64,000 bases of DNA, from NCBI GenBank assembly GCA_022575985.1, contig JAKSXM010000149.1, positions 25,151 through 89,150 of the forward strand, written 5' to 3'. The DNA is from Anagrus nilaparvatae (Eukaryota > Arthropoda > Insecta > Hymenoptera > Mymaridae). How positions within the stretch are numbered: the first letter of the stretch is position 1; every line of letters starts with the position of its first letter. The notes under the pieces are model-generated. The model was given only the letters and a program-made list of their open reading frames with translations. It was not told the DNA's origin and did not search any database. Of the stretch, positions 23,628 to 33,548 are shown in pieces. The translations under genes were made by a program, and so were the position numbers.

Positions 23628-24300
<673 letters not shown>

Positions 24301-24372
24301 CAAGAGCAGCTGGAATCGAACCAACATTAGTGATTTTGGAGATCACGGTATTAACCATTATACGATACCCTT
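24301..24372 (-). tRNA. trnW(cca): tRNA-Trp (CCA)
   Basis: Minus strand, 72 nt. GTGAT/ATCAC stem with loop CTCCAAA, so the anticodon is CCA, which reads UGG only. Fungi that use UGA for Trp normally carry UCA. Core genes here contain no UGA, but three intron-ORF positions do. Second pass 63350-63421. Confidence 0.93.
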
Positions 24373-24501
24373 AATGAATTATCATAATTGATAATATGAA
24401 AAGTTGTCGACAAAAATAAAAGGAATATTCTGTATTCAAAGAAGACAGTTTATAATAGTATTAGGACGAATTATCATATATTACTATATAATAGAAAAAA
24501 G

Positions 24502-24574
24502 AGAGTTGCGAGGGAATTGAACCCTTAATGAAAGAAGTTGCAGTTCTTCAACAGAAGCCATCTGTACACAACTC
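24502..24574 (-). tRNA. trnC(gca): tRNA-Cys (GCA)
   Basis: Minus strand, 73 nt. AAGAA/TTCTT stem with loop CTGCAAC; acceptor GAGTTGT/GCAACTC. Second pass 63551-63623. Confidence 0.9.
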
Positions 24575-24636
24575 TATACATATACATATACAGGAATAAA
24601 TAGGCTGAAATAAGTAAAATAGAGAGTATTCTACTA

Positions 24637-25305
24637 TTAAATAAATAACAACGGGGGGGTATTATTTTCTGCTTTATTCATTGTAAGAACAATAGGTCCA
24701 ACCATAGCTAGTAGCAGAATAAGACTAGCGATAATAAGCCAGAAAGTTCCATTTGTATAAAGTACTTGACCAATAGTTTGAATTTGAAGAAAATTAGCAA
24801 ATTGAGTATCTGGAGCTAGACTAGTAAATGTATGATGAATATTTGCTGTTAGAGAAGAATTATCAAGACCTAGAAATGATGTATTAAACCAATTAATAGT
24901 TCCTAGAACAGCTTGAGGCACTAGATCTGAGAATTTAGTAAAACTGGTAGAGCTATTACCACTAGTAAATGGAATAATAGATAGTAGTTCAAATAGGAAT
25001 AGTGAACCAAGAATAGTACCTAGAGGTAGATTTTGTGTATACTCTTTACCAGCATAAGTAAGTTCTGTAAGTTGTAGATTAAGCATCATAACAACAAATA
25101 GAAAAAGAATGGCGATAGCACCAATATAAACGATAAGGTAGGAAATTCCAATAAAAGATACACCAAGTAGCACTAGATAACCAGCAACATTAACAAATAC
25201 AGAAATTAGAAATAGTACAGAAATTACAGGGTTTTTTGATGTAATAACAAGAATACCTGATAGAATAGCACCAAGTGCAAGAAAATCTAGTAGAAAATTA
25301 TTCAT
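24637..25305 (-). CDS. nad6: NADH dehydrogenase subunit 6
   Basis: Up to 222 residues. Complex I membrane subunit; the family-typical GVSFIGISYLIVYIGAIAILFLFVVMML lies near residues 48-75, and the last helix ends VGPIVLTMNK. Minus strand, reading away from rnl. The C terminus is uncertain: a C-run of 7 (pass 1) or 8 (pass 2) sits in the last codons, and only beyond it do TTG and TTA codons appear, which no other core gene uses. The real end probably lies in or near the C-run. Partial second copy at 63686-64000. Confidence 0.93.
   Translation of the reverse strand: MNNFLLDFLALGAILSGILVITSKNPVISVLFLISVFVNVAGYLVLLGVSFIGISYLIVYIGAIAILFLFVVMMLNLQLTELTYAGKEYTQNLPLGTILGSLFLFELLSIIPFTSGNSSTSFTKFSDLVPQAVLGTINWFNTSFLGLDNSSLTANIHHTFTSLAPDTQFANFLQIQTIGQVLYTNGTFWLIIASLILLLAMVGPIVLTMNKAENNTPPLLFI
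24653..24659 (-). promoter_or_regulatory. C-run at the nad6 end
   Basis: Seven C on the minus strand overlapping the last nad6 codons; eight in pass 2 (63702-63709). Placed like the C-runs at the 3' ends of the other genes. Confidence 0.4.
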
Positions 25306-25824
25306 TTTTATAAATAGTTAATAACCTATAAACTTCTTCTTAATAGTCACCTTTATTATTATAAAGCGGAGCGGAACACCTAATTTTTAATGTGTAAGAA
25401 TCCTTGTATAGAAACAAGTCAACAATAGGAGATAAAGTTGATGGTATATTGAAATATATAGAAGATATATAACTTTTGACAGTATCCATTCCTCTAATAA
25501 TCAAATTAGAATTAAGAAAAGAAAAAGTAGGTTCGTAGTATTGCGCTCTGCATCTACTTAAATAGAATTTATTACTGGCCGGAAGCCGAAGAATATATTC
25601 GCTATTATAACCAATTGTCTCCGGTGACACCGGAGACGTATGTTTGTTTCTCATTACAATATTTGTGTATTTATTATATACACAAATATTATAGTGATAT
25701 ATAACTAGTATAAAATTAGGAGTATTTTCTTATTTTAGTCCCTGAAGGATCTATCCTATAAAGAAATAGAAATCTATTTCTTTACAAGTAGCCTCCAACA
25801 TATAGGAATCGATGACAATATAGA
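25306..25824. other. Spacer between nad6 and rnl (divergent)
   Basis: Probably holds promoters for both directions, but I recognise no motif. A minus-strand frame at 25340-25654 uses TTG, TTA, ATA and AGG codons and resembles nothing known. GC clusters 'agcggagcggaacac' (about 25364) and CTCCGGTGACACCGGAG (about 25619, palindromic) are present. Confidence 0.5.
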
Positions 25825-28800
25825 TTATACAATTAAGTAATAAAAGGGATTATTAGGAATGCCTAGCAGATGTGTAAGAAAGGAAGTAATATACTAAAAG
25901 TATATAATATCTATAATATATATACAATCCTAAGGAAAACCAAATAAAGTATACCCAACACCTTATAAGAAGGTTAAAAAAGATTGGGAGTAGAATACGT
26001 TGGGAAGTAAAACATTATAGTACCAATAGGAAAGGAAATCAAAAGAGACTCTGGAAGTAATGGTGAGTGAAACCAGACAAGCCTATAATAAAAAAGATTG
26101 ATATAGTACTTTGGAACTAAGTAATATAAGTCTATAAAGACTAACTCAAAGAAGGTGAAAATCCTGTATATCCATAATCTTTTTTAATTAATAATAAGTA
26201 ATATGGGGACGTCAGCCCTGTATGAATGTTCAACAATAGTTGATCCTATGGGGGTACCATCCTCCAAGGCTAAGTATAGCACATCTAGCGATAGTGAAGA
26301 GTAACGTGAGTGAAAGGTGAAAAGAAAGTAAATGACTAGTGAAATAGAACCTGAACTAGTAATCCTATAAGCAGTTGTAGTTAGAAAGTATCTAATGACA
26401 ACGTACCTTTTGCATAATGGGTCAGCGAGTTAGTTTGTAAAGCAAGATGAAAATCTAAGCGAAAGCGACTGTTGAAACGGATCAAGAATAGTTTTATGAA
26501 CTAGACCCGAAGCCAAATGATCTTACCATGACCAGGCTATAAGGGGCCGAACGGGTGAATGTTGCAAAATTCTCCGATGAGTTGTGGTAAGGGGTGAAAG
26601 GCCAATCTAATTTGGATGATAGCTGGTATTCTGCGAAACCTATTTAGGTAGGGTGTTTACTAAAAATATTATATGTACAGCACTGATCATCATACATTAG
26701 CTAATTGTGAAAACAAGACCCTATGTTAAATTGGGGGGTGTTACAACTCTACCATTGATGGTTAACCTCGGAAGGATAATAGTTTATAGTAAGCGCACAG
26801 TCTATTCATGATAAGGTGGATAGACAAAAGGGAAACAGCCCAGAGCACGTGTTAAGGTCCCTAAATATTGTTAAGTGAATATAAGAAAGTTTATTTCCTA
26901 ATACAACCATGAAGTAGGCTTGGAGGTAGCCATCTTTTAATGATAGTGTAACAACTCAGTGGTCTAATCGGAAATAAGCGTCGAAGATTTATCGGGTCTC
27001 AGACAATATACCTACACCGTGACTATTTTAAGATATACTATTTATACCCGGTATATCTTAAAATAAGGGTAGCAGAACATTCAGTATTCGATTGAAGGTT
27101 AGTGTTTCATTAGCTGGACGATACTGAAGAGAAAATGCTGACATGAGTAACGTAGAAAGGAATTAAAACATTCCTCGCCGAATACGAGAGGGTTTCATGG
27201 ATAAGTTAATCTTCCATGAGTTAAACGGACTCTAAGGGTTATAGACGAACGTTTATTCCTGATGAGATAATACTAAAAAGTTATATAAGAATTAGCTAGT
27301 TCTAATTCTTCTTTTAAAAAGTATGTTTTGTAAATCTTCAAGACTTATAGAATTGAATTTTATATTGAATTCTATAATTATTGACTAGATATTATTTGAT
27401 CTATAAAAAGGAAATTTAATTGAACCAAGAAAAATAAGTATAAAATAGAATTTTATTTGTATTCAAGTAATTGAATAAGACAATAAAATTCTTTATTAAT
27501 CAATGAATCCGTACCCTAAACCGACACAGGTTCGTAGGTAGAGAATACTAAGGCGTAGAGATAATGCTTGTGAAGGAACTCGGCAAATTATGCCCGTAAG
27601 TTAGACGAGAAGGGTAACCATGATTATTTCATAAACACTTTTTGATTTGTTTATTGAAAAAATTGTGAGTGTCACAAAATCGGGGGCTGCGACTGTTTAC
27701 CAAAAACACAGCAACTTGCTAAGACTAAAAGTACTTGTATAAGTTGTGAACTCTGCCCAATGCCATGTCGTGTAAAGGAGGTGATATCGAATAGATAGTC
27801 ACTAACTGATGCCATGGTCAATGGCGGTCTTAACTATAAGGATCTGAAAGTAGCGAAATTCCTTGGCCATTAAATGTGGTCCTGCATGAATGAGGTAACG
27901 TGGCCCTGCTGTCTCCACAAGCATCTCAGTGAAATTGAATTAGCCGTGCAGATGCGGTTTACCTTCAGTTAGACGGGAAGACCCTATGCAGCTTTACTGT
28001 AGCTTGATATTGTTTTTTCTATAGATAGGCGTAGAATACAAGGGAGTTATAGAAGTTAAAATTCTATAACAACAGTGAAATACCTTGACTAGACTAAAGA
28101 AAAATACTAATAGCCCTGAGAAAGATTATATCTATTTTTTTATTGTATTAATTTATCATCTTGCCCACAAAAATACAATAAGTGTTCCGAATAATGAATA
28201 TTAATATAATATTCATTATATTCGGTGTGGACAGAATAATATTGGGTAGGGACCCTACCCAATAGTATTATTGGCCAGAGGCCATAAAAACTATATTCAA
28301 ATCATTTTTGAATATAAGATCTTTTTCATACATATGAAAAAAGATTACCATTTGATTATCAAATGGTCTGAAACATGTATTATTATTGATCAATAATAAT
28401 ACTAGAATAGGTACTAATTGCAGGATAGTATCAGGTGGTCAGTTTGACTGGGACGGTAGCCTCTAATAAAGTATCAGAGGCCTTCAAAGGTATGCATTAT
28501 ATTGGTCAGAAACCAATGGACTATGTAAAGTCTAATAAAGCGTAATAGTATAAGCATGCTTGACTGAAAAACTGATAGGTTAATCAGATACGCAAGTAGG
28601 ATATAGTGATCCGGTGATTCATTATGGAATGGTCATCGCTCAAGAAATAAAAGTTACGCTAGGGATAACAGGTTTATCGTTTGCGAGAGTTCATATTGTC
28701 CAAACGGTTTTGACACCTCGATGTCGACTCATCTCATCCTCCAGGTGCAGTAGCTTGGAAGGGTTCAGCTGTTCGCTGATTAAAGAGGTACGCGAGTTGG

Positions 28801-29010
28801 GTTCAATACGACGTGAGTCAGTATGGTCCCTATCTTCTGAAGGAAATAGTAATCAAGTAAGGAACTCCGGCTAGTACGAAAGGACCGCTGGGGGTGATTC
28901 CATGGTGTACCTATTGTTTGAAGCACCGTAGGGTAGCCACAATCATGACAGATAAGAGCTGAAAGCATCTTAAGCACGAAGCACACCTTATTAGATTACT
29001 AGAAATAAGA
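25825..29010 (+). rRNA. rnl: large subunit ribosomal RNA
   Basis: About 3.2 kb; ends are approximate. The 5' region reads AAGGGATTATTAGGAATGCCTAG, like the domain I start. Conserved late segments are in order: CGGTCTTAACTATAAGGATC (about 27823), GACGGGAAGACCCTATGCAG (about 27972), CTAGGGATAACAGG (about 28660), ACACCTCGATGTCGACTCAT (about 28711) and the sarcin-ricin loop AGTACGAAAGGACC (about 28873). No intron interrupts domain V, and the classical omega site at GGGATAACAG is unoccupied. An expansion made of consecutive hairpins occupies about 28200-28410. This region occurs once in the window. Confidence 0.96.
28225..28410 (+). repeat. Block of consecutive hairpins inside rnl
   Basis: Five adjacent inverted repeats: TTGGGTAGGG/CCCTACCCAA (about 28240-28262), ATATTCAAA/TTTGAATAT, ATCTTTTTCAT/ATGAAAAAAGAT, ACCATTTGAT/ATCAAATGGT, and TATTATTATTGATCAATAATAATA (about 28379-28402). 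Probably an rRNA expansion segment that grew by hairpin insertion. Confidence 0.7.
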
Positions 29011-29175
29011 AAAAGACTATTTCTTATAATAAACATAAGACTAGAGTTGTATTTTGAAAAAAATACTATTCTAATCTTATCTTATTTTTATAGGGTGCAA
29101 ATGTACGTATAGTAATATATTTAGTTTAGCACTACTAATTTATTGAATAACTTAATTGTACTATATTGTCTTAAA

Positions 29176-29250
29176 CAGGTTGATGGCCTAATGGTTCCGG
29201 GCGATCACTTTGGGAGTGGGAGAAATTGGGTTCGATTCCCAACAATCTGA
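29176..29250 (+). tRNA. trnP(ugg): tRNA-Pro (UGG)
   Basis: 75 nt. Loop TTTGGGA, anticodon UGG; acceptor CAGGTTG/CAATCTG; T-arm TTGGG-TTCGATT-CCCAA. Confidence 0.92.
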
Positions 29251-29593
29251 AATATTTACTAGTTTTTTATGTTCTATTTTTAAGAGTTATAACTTTTCAA
29301 ATAGAGCAGGTGTTAAAGAAATACCATTTTAATGTTTTCATTAAAATCTTTTAAACTTTGCACTTTATATATAATAGACTTATTGAAGAGTCTATCTTCA
29401 TTTCTAATAATAAAGTCACTTATAATAAATACTCCTTTACTTACTCCTTAAATTTATATTAAAATAGAGTTTTATGAATTCAAAGCTATTTAAGTTTATT
29501 TTAATGCTTTGAATTTTATGTTTTTTTTTTTGAATTATTAAGTGTTAATATAAAAACGAATTTCGTTTTTATATTAGTAAGTTTATTATAAAA
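29251..29593. other. Spacer tRNA-Pro to rps3
   Basis: No gene. An inverted repeat GAATTCAAAGC ... GCTTTGAATTT lies at about 29475-29518. Confidence 0.5.
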
Positions 29594-29598
29594 GGGGG
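29594..29598 (-). promoter_or_regulatory. Candidate 3' processing element after rps3 (C5T4 on the minus strand)
   Basis: ATCCCCCTTTT nine nt after the rps3 stop on the minus strand; AAAAG just before it can pair with CTTTT. Confidence 0.5.
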
Positions 29599-29607
29599 AT
29601 ACTTTTC

Positions 29608-30339
29608 TTAATTATTGTTTCCTTTTCTTTGACTAATCCATACTTTAATAGTAAAAGCACCTAGTTCATTTTTAGTAGTATATTTTGTATAATCAATAAG
29701 ACTACTAGGTGTATTAGAATTAAATGAACCAATTAGTGTAGATTTAGTTGTAACTCGTGGAATAACTGGTTCAGTCATTAGTCTACCAGAAATTTCTACT
29801 TTAATACCACTAACATGTGCTGGTAGATCTGTACCATGAATAGAAGGATAAGTAAGAATAGCTTCTTGAAAATTAAGGAAAGTACTACTAGAAGCATTAT
29901 GAGCTAGATATTTACTAAAAATAGTACTATTTAGATAAGGATAATGAATACGAGTTAGTACAAGATCAATTTCAGTTTGATAAAATAGAGCTAGGTCTTT
30001 TTTTAGAGCTGAAATACCATTTTTAAAAGCAGATAGATTATCAGAGCTTTGGGGCATTGTTGTTTTAGAAGAATTAGCAGTAAGTGAAGGTAGATAATAA
30101 AATAGTTGAATGCTAATTTTAGAATTAGTAAAATGAATAGTAGGTTTACTAATAAGACAAAAAGGAACTTTATTAGTAAAAAAAGATTGAATCATAGAAG
30201 TAGCTGATTGAATTGAAATATTCGTATTATTTTTACCGACAGAAAGTGAATTAGCTGACATTTCCGTAAAATTATACTTCTTATTTGTTACAGAAGTTGA
30301 TTTGTATTCTTTTAGAATAGATGTTGATAGAAGATTCAT
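29608..30339 (-). CDS. rps3: mitochondrial ribosomal protein S3
   Basis: 243 residues, within the variable size range of free-standing fungal rps3. It is a structural protein of the small mitoribosomal subunit. The N-terminal half is poorly conserved, rich in Ser, Thr and Asn. The diagnostic C-terminal part is clear: VEISGRLMTEPVIPRVTTKST, then LIDYTKYTTKNELGAFTIKVWIS, which matches the IS-GRL...P and DY..Y.TKNELG.FT.KVWI signature. Scanning every codon shows no TTA, TTG, ATA or TGA, so it obeys core-gene codon use. ATG at 30339, TAA stop. Confidence 0.92.
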   Translation of the reverse strand: MNLLSTSILKEYKSTSVTNKKYNFTEMSANSLSVGKNNTNISIQSATSMIQSFFTNKVPFCLISKPTIHFTNSKISIQLFYYLPSLTANSSKTTMPQSSDNLSAFKNGISALKKDLALFYQTEIDLVLTRIHYPYLNSTIFSKYLAHNASSSTFLNFQEAILTYPSIHGTDLPAHVSGIKVEISGRLMTEPVIPRVTTKSTLIGSFNSNTPSSLIDYTKYTTKNELGAFTIKVWISQRKGNNN

Positions 30340-30716
30340 GAGTAAAATAGGTGTTATTTTATTTACTATAAATGCTACATAATTCCCTTTAGTGGGGTTC
30401 GTAGCCTAAAAATGAGAAAAGCTGCTTATTAAGAGTCGGCATTACTTTATTTTTAGAAGCCCTAATTGTAGGTTCAGTTGAATAATCCGAAGAATATCAA
30501 TCAATTAAAATTCGAAAGTATTTTTACCCACGGCAATAATTGATTTTTAGAATTGCCTTATTTTTGCTAAAGAAAAATAGAGCGACAAGAAACAAAATAA
30601 TCTCGAAACATACAGCGACTATATGTGTACAATTTATGTTTCTATATTTCCTATAAAAAGTACTAATTAGTTAAAATACTGATATTTAAAGAGTTGTAAT
30701 AATATATTCTATTTGG
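30340..30716. other. Spacer rps3 to tRNA-Asn
   Basis: No gene seen; AT-rich with no strong structure. Confidence 0.5.
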
Positions 30717-30788
30717 AGGTACCAGAAAGAATCGAACTTTCGATGAACGTATTAACAGTACGCCACATTACCACTATGTTATGGTACC
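30717..30788 (-). tRNA. trnN(guu): tRNA-Asn (GUU)
   Basis: Minus strand, 72 nt. CGTA/TACG stem with loop CTGTTAA; acceptor GGTACCA/TGGTACC is perfect. Confidence 0.93.
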
Positions 30789-31145
30789 TTACATGTTTTC
30801 ATTTTCACTTTATTGAAAGTTATACTACTTTCTATTGTTCTTACGGGAGTGCATTTTTCTGTTTTTTTATTTATCTAACTTATAGTGACTATTCTTGTAA
30901 TAGTATTTTTACTTAGTTAAATAATACATCTAATATATGTATAGAATACCAATCTAAAATATTTCACTATTTCCTATACAAGATAATCTAATTAGTTATT
31001 GCCGGAACGGCTCTATTCAAAATAGATTTTATAAGAACGTCGAGCCGGATACAATTTGATCTTTATTGATATACTAAGTTGTCATGTTTTTTATGTATCT
31101 CTGGCCTATTATCTAATTATTTGTATAGGTAGAATATGAAGTAAA
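30789..31145. other. Spacer tRNA-Asn to tRNA-Gly
   Basis: No gene. A GC patch 'ttgccggaacggctc' lies at about 30998. Likely also holds the nad2 upstream region. Confidence 0.5.
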
Positions 31146-31217
31146 GCTAGTGTAGTTTAATGGTAAAACTTTGGGACTTCCACTCTCACATTTTCGGTTC
31201 GATTCCGAATACTAGTA
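31146..31217 (+). tRNA. trnG(ucc): tRNA-Gly (UCC)
   Basis: 72 nt. TGGGA/TCTCA stem with loop CTTCCAC; T-arm TTCGG-TTCGATT-CCGAA. Confidence 0.92.
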
Positions 31218-31317
31218 CTATATATTATTTTTTATTAGATCTTAGTCAAGTAACAAACATAAGGAATAATAAAAGAATACTGCTGGTTATCTGTAGTATT
31301 GTACTGCATATAGAGTT

Positions 31318-32950
31318 ATGCTTTCAATTGGTCTAATTTCACTACTAGTAGCGATTCCTATTTTCTCCTATCGAATTACACCAAGTCTATTTAATAGAAT
31401 TACATCTGTAGTTCTAATCTATTCTGCTCTACTGTCTTTCAACGGTCTATATGTTGAGTCACTAGCTTCTGGAGTAGGTATCTACAGTGGTCTATTTCAT
31501 GTAACAACAGTATCACTTGGAGTAGAAACATTTCTACTATTTGTAGGGTCTCTAATTCTACTTGGATGGGCGCCAGTAACACAAGGCCGCCCGGCGGGAC
31601 TAACATCAGTACAACCAAGTATTCCAACTATTAGTGAATATTCACTAATGATTCTATTTACATCAATGGGAGCAACTCTTCTTCTATCAAGTTCAGATCT
31701 AGTATCTATGTATCTATCTATTGAGCTACAAAGTTTTGCTGTATATATTCTAGCAACTCTATATAGAAATTCTGAGTCAGCAACTAGTGCAGGACTTAAA
31801 TACTTTCTACTAGGAGGTCTATCATCAGCACTAATTCTACTAGGAACAGCTCTTATTTATAGTTATACAGGACTAACTCAATTTGAAAGTATTTATAGTC
31901 TAGTACAAGTAACTGGAACGGAAGAGTTTGCAGGAACATCAATTACAAATGGAATTAGTTTTGGTCTACTACTAATTGGTATTGGTTTTCTATTTAAAGT
32001 AGCAGCAGCACCACTACATAATTGGGCTCCTGACGTTTATGATGGGGGTACCAACAATTGTAACTTCTTGGCTAACAACAATGCCAAAAATTTCTATCTT
32101 TGTATTTCTTCTAGAACTACAATCAGGACTTGAAGGTAGTTTTGAATCACTAAGTGTAATCCTAGATGATAATTCTATTAATATTTGGAAAAATCTTCTA
32201 CTAACTGCTTCTCTACTATCACTAATTATTGGAACAATTGTAGGTCTAAGTCAATATCGTATTAAACGTCTACTAGCTTATAGTACAATTAGCCATGTAG
32301 GATTCCTTCTACTAGCTCTAGCTATTAATACAGAAGAATCAATTGAATCATTCCTATTCTATCTAATTCAATACTCTCTAACAAATGTAAACACTTTCCT
32401 AATTCTACTAGCATTTGGTTATATGATTTCTAATATTAAATCTAATTATGGTTTCAGTTCTCGAGTAGATTCTTCGAACGGTAAAACTATTAGAACATAC
32501 CCCGCCGCGGATGGAGATATTCAATTTATTGAAGAACTAAAAGGTCAATTTAAAGAAAATCCTCTACTAGCACTAAGTCTAGCTATTTGTCTATTTTCAA
32601 TGGCTGGTATTCCACCTCTAATTGGATTCTTTGCTAAACAACTTGTTCTATATTCATCAACACATGCTGGATACTATTTTCTATCAATTGTTGCTATTCT
32701 TGTTAGTGTTATTAGTGCATCATATTATCTAAAAATTATTCGAGTAATTTATGCATTTGCAGATCAAGATACATCTAATACTAACTCTAATACACTGTCT
32801 GCAGGACAAAATACTACATCAGATGGTATTACAAATGTACATAGTTTCCTAATTGCATCTCTAACTATGCTAATTACACTATTTGTACTACAACCTACAA
32901 TCCTACTAAATAGCTGTCATCTTCTAGCTCTATCACTATTTTATTATTAA
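31318..32950 (+). CDS. nad2: NADH dehydrogenase subunit 2, one apparent extra base
   Basis: Antiporter-like subunit of complex [22 protein letters not shown] and [17 protein letters not shown] are diagnostic in the N half; [14 protein letters not shown] marks the C half. The frame shifts at a run of five G (32044-32048) within [17 protein letters not shown]. With four G the gene gives 543 residues, normal length, so this is probably a read error; the region occurs only once. Two GC-rich segments look like in-frame insertions (about 31566-31605 and 32500-32515). Its stop TAA shares its last base with the nad3 ATG. Confidence 0.93.
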
Positions 32951-33348
32951 TGAATACACTAACACTATATTTTATTATTGTACCAATTCTTACACTAGTT
33001 CTACTATTTGCAAATCTACTACTAGCTGTACATCGACCAGATTCAGAAAAAGTTACACCTTATGAGTGTGGTTTTTCTGTTTTTTATGGACAAACAAGAA
33101 ACCCATTTTCAATTCAGTTTTATCTAGTTGGTATTCTATTTCTAGTATTTGATATTGAGATCCTGATCGTTTATCCTTATGCTGTAAACATCTACCAAAC
33201 AGGAGCATATGGATTCTGGGTATTCGCCATCTTCTTTATTGTGCTAACTATTGGTTTCGTATATGAGATGGGTTCAGGTGCTCTTTACTTTACAGATCAA
33301 AGAACAGCAATCAACAATAAATCTATTTCTAACTCCCCCTTATTTTAG
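32950..33348 (+). CDS. nad3: NADH dehydrogenase subunit 3
   Basis: 132 residues in the frame given, three membrane helices. Signatures are [22 protein letters not shown] (the loop with the reactive cysteine of complex I) and [13 protein letters not shown]. Starts inside the nad2 stop, the usual fungal nad2/nad3 overlap. The last residues (NSPLF) lie in the CTCCCCCTTATTTTAG tract shared with the cox3 3' region, and contain the only TTA codon I found well inside a core reading frame. The true end may be a few codons earlier. Confidence 0.95.
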   Translation: MNTLTLYFIIVPILTLVLLFANLLLAVHRPDSEKVTPYECGFSVFYGQTRNPFSIQFYLVGILFLVFDIEILIVYPYAVNIYQTGAYGFWVFAIFFIVLTIGFVYEMGSGALYFTDQRTAINNKSISNSPLF

Positions 33349-33351
33349 TAA
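33333..33351 (+). promoter_or_regulatory. Candidate 3' processing element at the nad3 end
   Basis: CTCCCCCTTATTTTAGTAA, identical over 19 nt to the element after cox3. Here it overlaps the last codons and the TAG stop. Confidence 0.55.
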
Positions 33352-33548
33352 ACTATTTATCTCCTTATTATTTCTTCTATTACAAATAAGAGAAGAAATA
33401 ACAGGAATTTATATATAATGGGGATAAATACAGGTTTATAAAGTATTCTATTTTATAGGTAATATTATACTATTAATTTCTAATAATTACTAGGTACTAA
33501 TTTTCTAAGTAAGGATCTTTTTTACAATTTTATTAAATTATTAACAAA

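Noticed and set aside
25340..25654. 104-codon minus-strand frame between nad6 and rnl
   Set aside because: It contains TTG, TTA, ATA and AGG codons and a GC cluster, and I recognise no family. Probably chance.
28614..28874. 86-codon frame within rnl
   Set aside because: It covers the conserved peptidyl-transferase region of the rRNA.
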